Shown here: in pieces, positions 7,874 to 16,606 of the stretch
Numbering within the stretch: the stretch's first letter is position 1
Layout of the letters: the number at the start of each line of letters is the position of its first letter
NCBI RefSeq assembly: GCF_003121985.1
Contig: NZ_QEWP01000002.1
Span: 310,001-374,000 of the forward strand
From: Marinilabilia rubra
GTDB taxonomy: Bacteria; Bacteroidota; Bacteroidia; Bacteroidales; Marinilabiliaceae
Direction of reading: 5' to 3'
Length of the DNA stretch: 64,000 nucleotides
The notes under the pieces: generated by a model
What the model was told of the DNA's origin: nothing
Databases searched by the model: none
The model's input: only the letters and a program-made list of their open reading frames with translations
Program-made: the position numbers and the translations under genes

Positions 7874-8590
7874 CTATCGAAACAAATTGTAGCGTATAAT
7901 GCAGTAAATAGCCTTTAATCCATCTTTCCAGTTTATCTTCTTTCCTTCATCATACGTCCGACCGTAATAAGAAATTCCAACTTCATATATCCTTATTCCG
8001 GGGATGCGCGCAATTTTAGCGGTTACTTCAGGTTCAAACCCAAACCGATTTTCTTTTAAATCAATAGATTTTATCAGATCTGCTCTGAACATTTTGTAGC
8101 AAGTCTCCATATCTGTAAGATTCAAATTGGTAAACGCATTTGACAAGGACGTTAAAAACTTATTTCCAATTGAGTGCCAGAAAAACAAAATACGATGGGG
8201 ATTATTTCCTTGAAAACGGGATCCGTAAACGACATCAGCAACTTCCTCCATAAAGGGCCGTAATAAGTCGTTATACTCTCTTGGATCGTATTCCAAGTCC
8301 GCATCCTGAACTATGATAAAGTCTCCTGAAGCTTTTGCAATCCCCTCTCTAATTGCGGCCCCTTTCCCTTTATTAACGGATTGCTTCAGATAAACCAACT
8401 GGCAATCTCCATAAGACTTTTGAAAAGTTTTTATCTTTTCTTCTGTAGCATCAGTAGACGCATCATCAATAACAAGAATTTCCGTTGAAACATCGAAGGC
8501 GAATTCAACATTTGCCACTTTTTCCAAAAGCCTGTAAATAGTTGATTGTTCATTGTATGCCGGAACAACTATTGAAAGAGTTTTACTCAT
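7874..8590 (-). CDS. Family 2 glycosyltransferase, dolichyl/polyprenyl-phosphate type
   Basis: A GT-A fold transferase of 238 residues that likely moves a sugar from a nucleotide donor to a polyprenyl phosphate at the inner membrane. It starts with SIVVPAYNEQ. The nucleotide-binding aspartates are in VIDDASTD (residues 40-47), and the metal-binding DAD is at residues 96-98 in IIVQDADLEYDP. VVYGSRFQG near residue 125 is typical of DPM1-like enzymes. It lacks C-terminal membrane helices. Its start overlaps the upstream polytopic gene by eight bases, so the two are cotranslated and probably cooperate. Confidence 0.87.
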   Translation of the reverse strand: MSKTLSIVVPAYNEQSTIYRLLEKVANVEFAFDVSTEILVIDDASTDATEEKIKTFQKSYGDCQLVYLKQSVNKGKGAAIREGIAKASGDFIIVQDADLEYDPREYNDLLRPFMEEVADVVYGSRFQGNNPHRILFFWHSIGNKFLTSLSNAFTNLNLTDMETCYKMFRADLIKSIDLKENRFGFEPEVTAKIARIPGIRIYEVGISYYGRTYDEGKKINWKDGLKAIYCIIRYNLFR

Positions 8591-9623
8591 ACTTTTTACG
8601 TTCTTGCGTTACAAACTGTAAATCTCCATTAAAATAATCAGATACAATTCTTCCCCACAGGAGAGCTAAAACAGGTGTTAAAAGGAACAACATCCTTGCC
8701 AGATCGGTTGAAATAACGGCCTGAAGCAATATGGAAAATACATACCACCATTCAAAGCCATGCAGAGAAAGTAAATGGGACTTCAAAGTCTTGCTCAAAA
8801 GAGCAGGAATTAATAACAGCACCCAAAAACCAGTCACAGAAAAGAGTTCATATACACCATGAAATGAAAATAAACGCTCCAGTGAAACAGCAATGTTATT
8901 AAAGTGGTCAAAATCTTCTTCAAGAGCAGCAAATGTTGAAGCTCCGGAATTGTAATCTATTAATAGGCGGCTGGCAAAAACCAGTATTCCTGAAATAAAA
9001 AAATACAAAATTTGTTTTTCCTTCTTTATAGGGGCATAAAAGAAAATTATAGGGGCTATAAAAATAAAGGACTCTTTAGCCCATGGACCTAGAAATATGG
9101 CCCATAGAATAAGTCTGGAATTCCGGTTTCTAAGGCCTAACAATACCATAACCAAAACCAGGAAGTAAAGACTATCAACGAGTGGTAATCCGGCAAGATA
9201 TCCTGTCCATCGACAAGTCAAAACACTTATTAACCCAACAAACGAGGCAAACATCTGACCTGTGGAATTGTACAAATATCTAAAAACAAAAACACCTGCA
9301 AGAGCAAAAAGAAGATTATTAACAATCAGAAAACTCATCCCCATCGAAAAATCACCGTTAAACGTCCAGGGTGCCAAATAATCAAATATACCTCCAAACA
9401 GAAAGTCTAAACCGGAGGCAATAAAAGGAACAAGAATCCGGTATTTCCGAACCACGTATTGGTCAAAATCAAACTCTGCTAATCCTAAATATGTTACGCA
9501 ATCAACATTATCTGTAGCTGTGGTAACATCCATTACATGAAAAGACACACCATGCAGGGCCGCCAAAGAAACGATAAAAACCCAAAAATCAAGACTTCGC
9601 AAAAAAGAAAAATTAATTTTCAT
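8583..9623 (-). CDS. Polytopic membrane protein paired with GT2
   Basis: A 346-residue protein with about eight to ten hydrophobic segments. An early acidic/aromatic loop (DFDQYVVRKYRILVP, around residues 52-66) sits where GT-C enzymes place their catalytic loop. I do not recognise a named family. Size, topology and the eight-base overlap with the downstream polyprenyl-phosphate glycosyltransferase suggest a GT-C-like transferase or lipid-sugar handling partner. That is inference from context; no catalytic residue can be assigned. Confidence 0.7.
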   Translation of the reverse strand: MKINFSFLRSLDFWVFIVSLAALHGVSFHVMDVTTATDNVDCVTYLGLAEFDFDQYVVRKYRILVPFIASGLDFLFGGIFDYLAPWTFNGDFSMGMSFLIVNNLLFALAGVFVFRYLYNSTGQMFASFVGLISVLTCRWTGYLAGLPLVDSLYFLVLVMVLLGLRNRNSRLILWAIFLGPWAKESFIFIAPIIFFYAPIKKEKQILYFFISGILVFASRLLIDYNSGASTFAALEEDFDHFNNIAVSLERLFSFHGVYELFSVTGFWVLLLIPALLSKTLKSHLLSLHGFEWWYVFSILLQAVISTDLARMLFLLTPVLALLWGRIVSDYFNGDLQFVTQERKKYE

Positions 9624-9801
9624 TGTCGGTAAAGAATTGGAAATAATCTGTTCAAACAGAAATATTAATTAATTCGAGTAAAAACTTATGCTAATATAAT
9701 CAGTATTTTTTCTATAAATCTAATTAGCATAATTAATCAAACGTTTCTGTTTCAATATTATTTTCCAAAGGATTTTACTTTTAAAAATCTCTATGGGGCA
9801 C

Positions 9802-9838
9802 AAAAAAAAGCGTCACCCAATCGGGCAACGCCATTTTT
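9802..9838 (-). terminator. Terminator for the small HTH gene
   Basis: On the minus strand GCGTTGCCC pairs with GGGTGACGC over a 4-nt loop, allowing two G-T pairs, and is followed by eight T residues. It lies 52 bases after the stop of the gene at 9890-10162. Confidence 0.75.
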
Positions 9839-9889
9839 CATAAAATGCGATATTAAAAAACCCCACCGACAAAAGGCAAGGTCATTCAA

Positions 9890-10162
9890 TCAATTACTTA
9901 AGTGCACTTCTCGCTTTCCTTCTATTATTTCATTGGCCATATCCAGAATGGTAGTATCGTCCAACTCAACTATACCCCCATCAGGGCCTTGTTCCAAATG
10001 AATTCCTATACTTCTACCCCGATCGTAGTTGGCCCCTCCAAAGTAATTACGAACTGTTTCTACGTCGAGGTTTAACGTGCCGGCAATACTACGCATGCTT
10101 CCTTCAGGTAGACTGTCTTTGATCTTCCTGAGTTGATTGAATGTTATTGTTGTTGTACTCAT
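9890..10162 (-). CDS. Small HTH-like DNA-binding protein
   Basis: A 90-residue protein without a signal peptide. The segment SMRSIAGTLNLDVETVRNYFGG (about residues 22-43) reads as a helix-turn-helix: a short helix, a turn at LNL, and a recognition-like helix. The C-terminal half is acidic. Proteins of this shape recur in Bacteroidota as uncharacterised DNA-binding proteins; the target is unknown. It has its own strong terminator and no operon partner. Confidence 0.7.
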   Translation of the reverse strand: MSTTTITFNQLRKIKDSLPEGSMRSIAGTLNLDVETVRNYFGGANYDRGRSIGIHLEQGPDGGIVELDDTTILDMANEIIEGKREVHLSN

Positions 10163-10343
10163 AACAGAAATGTTTAAGAGGTTATTGATATTGATGTGAT
10201 ATAAAATTAAGGAAAAAAAGACAGATTTAAAACTGATTTAACATCAAAAAATTAGGTTTTAACAAATATTAAATTACTCCCCATATCCACAAATCAAAAC
10301 TTCCTCAAAATCAACAACAAACAATTACCAAACTCCCAAAACA

Positions 10344-11036
10344 TCAAACTAAATCAACTAAAAGCTTAGCTGACAAAAATATAACAACAATTATCAAAAT
10401 TCCTGTAAATATTATTTGTGAGACAGAAGAAAAAGAGAATTCCCTTTCTCTCGAAAGGGGCAAAATATCTTCCTGAATCGGCATAAACCTTGATGATACA
10501 CGCTTATATAGCCAATAAACAAACCACCCTATGAGGGAACCTAAAATTAATCCGCCTAAAATATCCCCTGGGTAATGAACCCCCATATAGATGCGTGAAT
10601 AACTATTCAATAAAGCCCAGATCAAAATAAAAGCTGAATACCAACGATAGCGAAATAACAAAAGAGAGAAAACAGCCAATCCAAAAGAATTGGTGGCATG
10701 TGATGAAACAAAACCATACTTCCCGCCCCTTTTCCCGTTTATTAAATCAACCACACCCTCAAGAGCCGGATTTCGGGAAGGTCGCAATCGTTCAAACCCC
10801 TCCTTAAAAATATTAGTCGAGATCTGATCGCACAGAGCCACCATTACGGCAAGAGCAATAATGGTAAAAAAACCCTTCAATCCCTGATTTTTAAAGATAA
10901 CATACAAAATTACGGCATACAGGGGAACCCATATGCTTTTACTGGTAACTACCCAGAAAAAATTATCAAAAAGGGGGCTTGTAAGCGAATTAAGACTTAA
11001 CAATAAATCCTGGTCAAACTGAAGTAATGTTTCCAC
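10344..11036 (-). CDS. PAP2-family membrane phosphatase
   Basis: A lipid phosphatase of 230 residues with about six hydrophobic helices. All three PAP2 signatures are present: K78-x6-RP in KEGFERLRP, SSH at residues 111-113 in VSSHATNSFG, and R148-x5-H154-x3-D158 in SRIYMGVHYPGD. The catalytic histidines would act at the outer face of the inner membrane. Possible substrates are undecaprenyl pyrophosphate, phosphatidate or phosphatidylglycerol phosphate. It is monocistronic and divergent from the lipid kinase at 11242, which also fits a role in phospholipid turnover. Confidence 0.9.
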   Translation of the reverse strand: METLLQFDQDLLLSLNSLTSPLFDNFFWVVTSKSIWVPLYAVILYVIFKNQGLKGFFTIIALAVMVALCDQISTNIFKEGFERLRPSRNPALEGVVDLINGKRGGKYGFVSSHATNSFGLAVFSLLLFRYRWYSAFILIWALLNSYSRIYMGVHYPGDILGGLILGSLIGWFVYWLYKRVSSRFMPIQEDILPLSREREFSFSSVSQIIFTGILIIVVIFLSAKLLVDLV

Positions 11037-11241
11037 TTTTTTTATTCAAAGAAAATAAAAATATTAGATTTAAATTAATATATCCACACAAAAAAATATA
11101 TGTATATCTTTACCCCCGAAAGAAATTGATTTAAATTAAAGCAAAAGCGTGTAACCCTGACCCCATGTTTGAAGTAAAGTAGTTTTCCATTTTGCAGGGC
11201 TTAAGAAAATCTCTAACGATAATAAAAACATATTTGACAGC

Positions 11242-12180
11242 ATGAAGAGAACGGCTTTATATATCATTAATCCCGCTTCGGGAATTGGACGTCAGAAAGA
11301 CCTCGAAAAACTCATCAGAAAAGAAACTGATGACACGCGCCTGGATATTGAAGTGGTTTTCTCCGAAAGACCAGGGCATGCTTTTACTTTAAGTCAGGAA
11401 GCTGCCGGAAAGTACGACGTTGTGGTTGCTGTGGGTGGTGATGGAACAGTCAACGAAGTTGGCCGCGGACTTATCCACTCTTCAACCGCACTTGGCATTA
11501 TACCAACCGGATCCGGCAATGGATTGGCACGTTTTCTTGAAATGCCCTTCAAAGTTAACAAAGCCCTGGAAGTCATAAATAAAGGCACGATTAAGTCCAT
11601 TGATGTAATCAAACTTAACGATTACTACTCACTTAACGTTGCCGGTGTTGGTTTTGATGCCTACATAAGTCACCGCTTTGCCGGTAAAAAGAAAAGGGGC
11701 CCCCTGGCATATATGCAGCTTATTTCCAAGGAGTTTCCAAAGTACAAGTCAGACCGTTACACACTTGAAATAGATGAAGAGAAATTGGAATTGGATGCCT
11801 TCCTTATCAGCTTTGCCAATTCAAGCCAATATGGTAACAATTTTCACATTGCTCCCCAGGCACGAATTGATGACGGATTGATTGACGTTTGTCTAATTAA
11901 AGATTTCCCCAAATATACCGCACCGGCTCTTTTAATCAGCCTGGTGGATCAATCTATTGATAAGAGTAAATATGACAAAATAGTAAAAGCTCGAAAAGTA
12001 ACTCTCAAACACCCAACTCCTCTTTTGGGACATGTTGACGGTGAACCCGTTGAATTTGGGAAAGATGTTGATATTGAAATATTACCTCTTGCCCTCAAGG
12101 TGGTCATTCCGCCGGTCCATCTCCGACAAAGTTCTAATATACTGCAACCCTTAATGGAAATGATCCCCATTGGAATTTAA
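11242..12180 (+). CDS. Diacylglycerol kinase-like lipid kinase (YegS/BmrU family)
   Basis: A soluble or peripheral lipid kinase of 312 residues. The phosphate-binding GGDGT motif is at residues 65-69 in VVAVGGDGTVNE, followed by PTGSGNGLAR (89-97) and the C-terminal DGEPVEF motif of the YegS/DgkB-like beta-sandwich domain. It phosphorylates diacylglycerol or a related lipid with ATP. The length is normal. The upstream region has a TATCTTTA stretch about 130 bases before the start that only approximates a promoter element. Confidence 0.9.
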   Translation: MKRTALYIINPASGIGRQKDLEKLIRKETDDTRLDIEVVFSERPGHAFTLSQEAAGKYDVVVAVGGDGTVNEVGRGLIHSSTALGIIPTGSGNGLARFLEMPFKVNKALEVINKGTIKSIDVIKLNDYYSLNVAGVGFDAYISHRFAGKKKRGPLAYMQLISKEFPKYKSDRYTLEIDEEKLELDAFLISFANSSQYGNNFHIAPQARIDDGLIDVCLIKDFPKYTAPALLISLVDQSIDKSKYDKIVKARKVTLKHPTPLLGHVDGEPVEFGKDVDIEILPLALKVVIPPVHLRQSSNILQPLMEMIPIGI

Positions 12181-12660
12181 GATTCAATTACCTCAAGCAA
12201 AGAAATTTACTGCTCACCAAAAATAGTTGCAACACCTCCCCTGCAAAATCAGGGTTTTGATGATTTGAATGAGCCACTCAACTATTTTTCCTCTATTAAC
12301 TCTACTACAAAATACATAAACACTCATTATCAAATAAATATGGTTTTTTAAAACTTTTTTGGAATCCCGTCGTTATAACATCTAAATAGTTAAACATCAA
12401 AATATAATGATCTATGAAAAAGTTTAGCAATATTTTCAAAATAAGTTAACTTTATATCTTATACTTTACGGCAGTAAGTTTTTTTTGAAAAAGAAATTTC
12501 AAATTGAAAAGACATTTCCCTGCCAGAATATCCAGTACTTCCATAAAAACTAATTTAAATCACAGCATAAAAAGTTTTAAAAAAGATTTCAAAGTATTTT
12601 TAATTTATCTTTTTTTACTACTTTTGCTATAGGATAAATAGTTAAATATTTTATTTGAAC
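12181..12660. other. AT-rich intergenic region
   Basis: No gene is seen. Near the lipid kinase end a small CCCTG/CAGGG hairpin (12238-12254) followed by TTTTG could be a weak terminator. The remainder is very AT-rich and ends in the promoter element for the YceI gene. Confidence 0.6.
12619..12626 (+). promoter_or_regulatory. Bacteroides-type -7 element for the YceI gene
   Basis: TACTTTTG matches TAnnTTTG, 35 bases before the ATG at 12661, which supports that start. Confidence 0.5.
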
Positions 12661-13239
12661 ATGGTTAAAAAAACAATCAAAACAGGTCTGATCATCTTTC
12701 TGATGATGTTCCCCTTTTTACTGCAAGGACAGACCATAAAACTATCGGGAACCGACAATAGTGTAGGTGTTTCCGGAACATCGTCGTTACATGACTGGGA
12801 CATGGAGCTGAAAGAATTTGAAGCCACCGCACAACTGACAACCAATGAAGAAGGAAAATCCTTCATTGAAAAGGCAGCTTTCTCGGGAGATGCAAATAAT
12901 CTTTCCAGCGATAACTCCATCATGGATAATAAAGCCCACGATGCACTGGATGCAGAAGATCATCCGGAGATTCTGTTTAAGCAAAAAGGATCTGCACCAA
13001 TGGAGGTCGCCAATGGAGAACAAGTCACGCTTAAAGGCACGCTCAGTATTGCCGGCGAAATCAAAACAGTGGAGGTAACGGTAAATTACTCACTCACACA
13101 TGAGAAACAACTAACCATCAACGGTGAATCCGAACTAAATATGACTGATTTCGGAATGAAGCCACCCAAAGCAATGTTTGGCACTATAAAAACCGATGAT
13201 TTGGTAAACGTTAAATTTAAAATGAATCTGAAACCATAA
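12661..13239 (+). CDS. YceI family periplasmic lipid-binding protein
   Basis: A secreted lipocalin-like protein of 192 residues; YceI proteins bind isoprenoid-type lipids. An N-terminal signal peptide ends near LLQGQ (about residue 22). The YceI core follows: VSGTSSLHDWDMELKEF near 37-53, then DHPEILFKQKG and LSIAGEIKTVEVTVNY, ending in TDFGMKPPKAMFGTIKTDDLV. The ATG at 12661 is chosen over a TTG two codons earlier. It is the first gene of a tight run with a barrel protein, a second YceI protein and an Rrf2 regulator. Confidence 0.88.
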   Translation: MVKKTIKTGLIIFLMMFPFLLQGQTIKLSGTDNSVGVSGTSSLHDWDMELKEFEATAQLTTNEEGKSFIEKAAFSGDANNLSSDNSIMDNKAHDALDAEDHPEILFKQKGSAPMEVANGEQVTLKGTLSIAGEIKTVEVTVNYSLTHEKQLTINGESELNMTDFGMKPPKAMFGTIKTDDLVNVKFKMNLKP

Positions 13240-13306
13240 TTACACTGAGTTTTTTGATAAAGAGCAATTGTCTCTGAATATGTCTCACACAAAAGATCTA
13301 TTAAAT

Positions 13307-14572
13307 ATGAAAAATGTATTTCAATACTTTGTTGTCCTGATGCTGGCTGCATTGGGATTAAACGCACAAGCCCAGGGTGACAGGGATTTGAATTATTACC
13401 GCTTTCCTGACAAGCGTGGAATCAATGTTTTTGAAGCCCCCAAAGATACTGTCACTGAATTTGACGGTGTTAAAGTCAGAATTGGTGGCTCATCAACTCT
13501 TCAGTTTCAAGCACTTGATCATGAAAACTCAGGAAGCGTGGAATTGATCGAGATTGGCGATAATTTCAATCTCGCCACCGCTAATCTGGATTTGGATGTA
13601 GCGCTTTACGACGGAGTAAGAATGCACCTGAGAACATATCTCTCCTCTCGTCACCACACTGAAACCTACGTGAAAGGCGGATATTTCCAAATCGACAAAC
13701 TGGACTTCATTCGTGAAGGCTTCATGGAAGATTTAATGAGAAATGTAACCCTCCGCATTGGCCACATGGAGAACAACTATGGTGATGCTCATTTCAGAAG
13801 AACTGATAATGCCCAAGCCATGTACAATCCTTTTGTTGGAAATCTCATCATGGATGGTTTCACAACAGAAGTGGGCGGAGAAGTTTATTTCCGTAAAAAT
13901 GGCTTTATCAGCATGGTTGGTTTAACAAACGGCAAACTTAACCAGTCTGTAACAAATCCAGGATCGACAAAAGCTTCTTTTGTTGCCAAGTTAGGGTTCG
14001 ATGATCAGCTGAGTGAGGATTTCCGTCTTCGCTTAACAGGTTCAATCTATTCAACCGGCAAAGCCAACAGAATTTATTTGTACTCAGGGGACAGAGCTGG
14101 TTCGCGTTACTATTACGTAATGGAAAACACAGAAGCCCGTGCTTCCTCAGATTTCCGCTCAGGACGATTTAACCCTGGTTTCAGCGGTGAACTTACTTCT
14201 CTGATGATTAACCCCTTCTTTAAATACAAAGGCCTTGAGTTCTTTGGTGTTTACGAGAACGCTTCAGGTAAATCAGGCGAAGGCACTGAGTCAAGAAGCT
14301 TTAATCAAATTGCAGGTGAACTATTGTACCGCTTTGGAAAAAACGAAAACTTCTACATCGGTACCCGCTACAACACAGTTTCAGGAGAACTAGCCTCAGG
14401 AGAGGATGTTGACATCAGCCGTTTACAACTTGGTGGTGGATGGTTTATGACCAAAAACATTCTTGCAAAGCTGGAATATGTAAATCAGACTTATGATGGA
14501 TTTCCTTCAGACGATATTTTGAATGAAGGAAAATTCAGCGGATTGATGTTGGAGGCTGCTATCAGTTTCTAA
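13307..14572 (+). CDS. Outer membrane beta-barrel protein in the YceI cluster
   Basis: A 421-residue protein with a signal peptide (MKNVFQYFVVLMLAALG, cleaved near AQAQ) followed by alternating beta-strand patterns rich in Tyr, Phe and Gly and ending in a hydrophobic LEAAISF, as in outer membrane barrels. No specific porin family is recognised with confidence. It lies 67 bases after one YceI gene and 140 bases before another, suggesting joint transport or trafficking of a lipid or small molecule. An ATG at 13280 is possible, but only the 13307 start puts the signal peptide at the N-terminus. Confidence 0.78.
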   Translation: MKNVFQYFVVLMLAALGLNAQAQGDRDLNYYRFPDKRGINVFEAPKDTVTEFDGVKVRIGGSSTLQFQALDHENSGSVELIEIGDNFNLATANLDLDVALYDGVRMHLRTYLSSRHHTETYVKGGYFQIDKLDFIREGFMEDLMRNVTLRIGHMENNYGDAHFRRTDNAQAMYNPFVGNLIMDGFTTEVGGEVYFRKNGFISMVGLTNGKLNQSVTNPGSTKASFVAKLGFDDQLSEDFRLRLTGSIYSTGKANRIYLYSGDRAGSRYYYVMENTEARASSDFRSGRFNPGFSGELTSLMINPFFKYKGLEFFGVYENASGKSGEGTESRSFNQIAGELLYRFGKNENFYIGTRYNTVSGELASGEDVDISRLQLGGGWFMTKNILAKLEYVNQTYDGFPSDDILNEGKFSGLMLEAAISF

Positions 14573-14640
14573 ACACTGAAAATTTCTGAAAAGAAAATAA
14601 CAGGCGTTTGTTAGAATAACCAACAAAAAGCCAAACAATG

Positions 14641-14758
14641 GAACCACTGTCGCAAAAAGCCCCTTTAGAAAATGTTTTCATTTCTTGCTTTTTTTTCAGA
14701 TTCAAAGCAAAAATGAGCGACACAGGGTCTTTCTATATCCTTTTTGCGACAGTGGTTC
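14641..14758. repeat. Perfect 19-bp inverted repeat flanking 80 bp
   Basis: GAACCACTGTCGCAAAAAG at 14641-14659 is repeated exactly in reverse complement at 14740-14758, with an 80-bp spacer. The right arm lies in signal-peptide codons of the second YceI gene, and the spacer contains its probable ATG (14713). The arrangement fits either a large hairpin in the mRNA or an invertible segment. Confidence 0.85.
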
Positions 14759-15330
14759 TTTTATTCTTCTTTCCTTTTAAAGTCCCGGCACAGCCAATGC
14801 CTGAGAAAAGCTCACCGCACCACTACATTATTGACGCCAAACAATGTGATGATTACATAAAAATCAACGGATCAACCAATATTAATCATTTCCACTTTGA
14901 ACAACGGCTGAACGATCAAAAAATCCTTGCTAACAAAGAACCATCCTCGGGACAAAAATTAGCACTTAAAATACCTGCACACGATTTCAAGCCTTCTAAC
15001 CCCATGATGTATAAGGATTTCCTCGAATTCATTAAAGCAGAGGAATATCCTTACATTAACATTACGATATTTTTTGAACAGCTACGCCTTCCAGCGGGAA
15101 GTCCGCAAACAGTAATACCTAAGATAGAGGTAGGTCTGGCAGGGGAAACCAAAACCTATAAAATCCCCGGCGAGATATACGAGTGTAGAAAAAGCGGGAT
15201 ACACCTTCAAGGAAAAGTCAATATTGATTTAAAAGATTTCGGACTGGAACCACCCACCAAATTTATGGGCATGGTAAAAGTAAACAAAGAAGTTTTTATT
15301 AATTTTGGCCTGACAATAGACAACGACTAA
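14713..15330 (+). CDS. Second YceI-like periplasmic protein
   Basis: A 205-residue secreted protein. From the ATG at 14713 there is a clear signal peptide (hydrophobic FYILFATVVLLFFFPFK, cleaved near VPAQP). The mature part follows a diverged YceI pattern: INGSTNINHFHFEQ near the start, EEYPYINITIFFEQL in the middle, and IDLKDFGLEPPTKFMGMVKV near the end, parallel to the first YceI protein. An in-frame ATG at 14638 would give a longer form with 25 extra residues encoded by the left arm of the inverted repeat; that form lacks a proper signal peptide start. It is 13 bases from the Rrf2 gene. Confidence 0.75.
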   Translation: MSDTGSFYILFATVVLLFFFPFKVPAQPMPEKSSPHHYIIDAKQCDDYIKINGSTNINHFHFEQRLNDQKILANKEPSSGQKLALKIPAHDFKPSNPMMYKDFLEFIKAEEYPYINITIFFEQLRLPAGSPQTVIPKIEVGLAGETKTYKIPGEIYECRKSGIHLQGKVNIDLKDFGLEPPTKFMGMVKVNKEVFINFGLTIDND

Positions 15331-15343
15331 AATTCAACCAACC

Positions 15344-15787
15344 TTGAAGTTCAACACAAAGACACGATACGGCCTGAGAGCAATGATTGAGATTGCACGA
15401 GAAACTGCCGAAAAAGGTATATTTCAAAAGGAAATTTCAGAACGACAGGACCTCTCCAATAAATACCTTGATCACATCATCTATGCGCTTAAAGTAGCTG
15501 GCCTTATTACCAATGTAAAAGGCAAGAAAAGCGGTTATATTTTAACCCGTCCAGCCAATGAAATCACTATTCTTGATATTAACAATGCCTTTGAGCGTGG
15601 CATATGTGTTATTGATTGCATTGATTTGAATTACCAGTGCGAGAGGGAGAATTTCTGTTCATCCAAACAGTTCTGGCAAGGACTAAATGATTTGATTTTA
15701 AACTATTTCAAATCAACAACCCTTTCAGATCTTCTTACCAGGCAAATTGAACTGGAAGATATTGCAGGAATTGAACCAACAAAATAA
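15344..15787 (+). CDS. Rrf2-family transcriptional regulator, TTG start
   Basis: A winged-helix regulator of 147 residues. The N-terminus KFNTKTRYGLRAMIEIA is the standard Rrf2 opening, so the TTG at 15344 must be the start codon; the next ATG lies inside the first helix. The recognition region LSNKYLDHIIYALKVAGLI is near residues 37-55. Four cysteines, C88, C92, C99 and C105, sit where IscR- and NsrR-like proteins carry an iron-sulfur cluster, so redox, iron or nitric oxide sensing is likely but inferred. It closes the YceI-barrel-YceI run, 13 bases after the second YceI gene, and probably regulates it. Confidence 0.88.
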   Translation: MKFNTKTRYGLRAMIEIARETAEKGIFQKEISERQDLSNKYLDHIIYALKVAGLITNVKGKKSGYILTRPANEITILDINNAFERGICVIDCIDLNYQCERENFCSSKQFWQGLNDLILNYFKSTTLSDLLTRQIELEDIAGIEPTK

Positions 15788-15850
15788 AAGGTATTTCTCT
15801 ACAATTAAATCACATCATAAAATCCCGGCACCATACTCACTGAATTTTTT

Positions 15851-16606
15851 TTATTCAGAAAGGTGGATAACTTTTCCGAGTTCAACTTCGTAAAGTGGCT
15901 CCCCCATTGTGATGTTGGTCTCAGGATTTCCGGAATAGTAAAGATCACCGGAAGAGAACATTCTTACCGATAAATTATTAATAGCTCTTACGCAACTGGT
16001 ATTAACAGATTTCTGAACATACGTTACGTCACCGGCGTCAAGGTCAAAGGCATCAACAGAGGTAAGCCCCTCGGATACTACGTTAAATTTTTGTGCCTTC
16101 CCCTTAAAAACATGATTTCCCACATTACTTCCGTAAGCCGATAATGACAAGGTACCTGCATCCACATTCAAATTACATTCAGTAAAAGTACCCCTGCCAT
16201 TTATTACAATTCTTAGGTTTTCAAAATCCAATGTATCTTCAGATGTAATTTTAGCTGGAAAATTTGAAGTAATTCTTTTTATATTTCTTACCCCAAGTTT
16301 TAAAATTGGCATCTGTTTCTCGCGAAACCCAATCATTCCCTCAGAGTCAATAATCAACACATTGTTCTCCTGATTCAAATCCAGGCGAGGTACAATAAAA
16401 TCAAGCCCCTCAATGACTGCAATATTAGTGGTATCATTGGTCAGCACTAACCTGACAGAGGTTTCTATATCAACGGACTCAAAATTATTAAGCAATACTT
16501 CCTTCTGAACAGGCTTTCCGTCTTTCAGCAACGCGTCAGTATAATCGCAACCAAACAACAGGAATGCAGAGAATATGATCGTCAAACAATTTAAATACTT
16601 TCTCAT
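15851..16606 (-). CDS. GIN-domain (DUF2807) lipoprotein
   Basis: A 251-residue lipoprotein with lipobox LLFGC (C20). The rest resembles the GIN/DUF2807 domain of Bacteroidota, a right-handed beta-helix-like fold: NNFESVDIETSVRLVLT near residue 40, then repeated short strands with Gly and Asn turns. The function is unknown; such proteins sit on the cell surface or in the periplasm. The gene begins inside the stop of the upstream lipid A deacylase gene (ATGA overlap), so the two are cotranslated. Confidence 0.8.
   Translation of the reverse strand: MRKYLNCLTIIFSAFLLFGCDYTDALLKDGKPVQKEVLLNNFESVDIETSVRLVLTNDTTNIAVIEGLDFIVPRLDLNQENNVLIIDSEGMIGFREKQMPILKLGVRNIKRITSNFPAKITSEDTLDFENLRIVINGRGTFTECNLNVDAGTLSLSAYGSNVGNHVFKGKAQKFNVVSEGLTSVDAFDLDAGDVTYVQKSVNTSCVRAINNLSVRMFSSGDLYYSGNPETNITMGEPLYEVELGKVIHLSE

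Noticed and set aside
14638-14712. Upstream start for the second YceI-like protein
   Set aside because: The extra residues come mostly from the inverted-repeat arm and push the signal peptide inwards; 14713 is preferred, though the switch hypothesis keeps the longer frame of interest.
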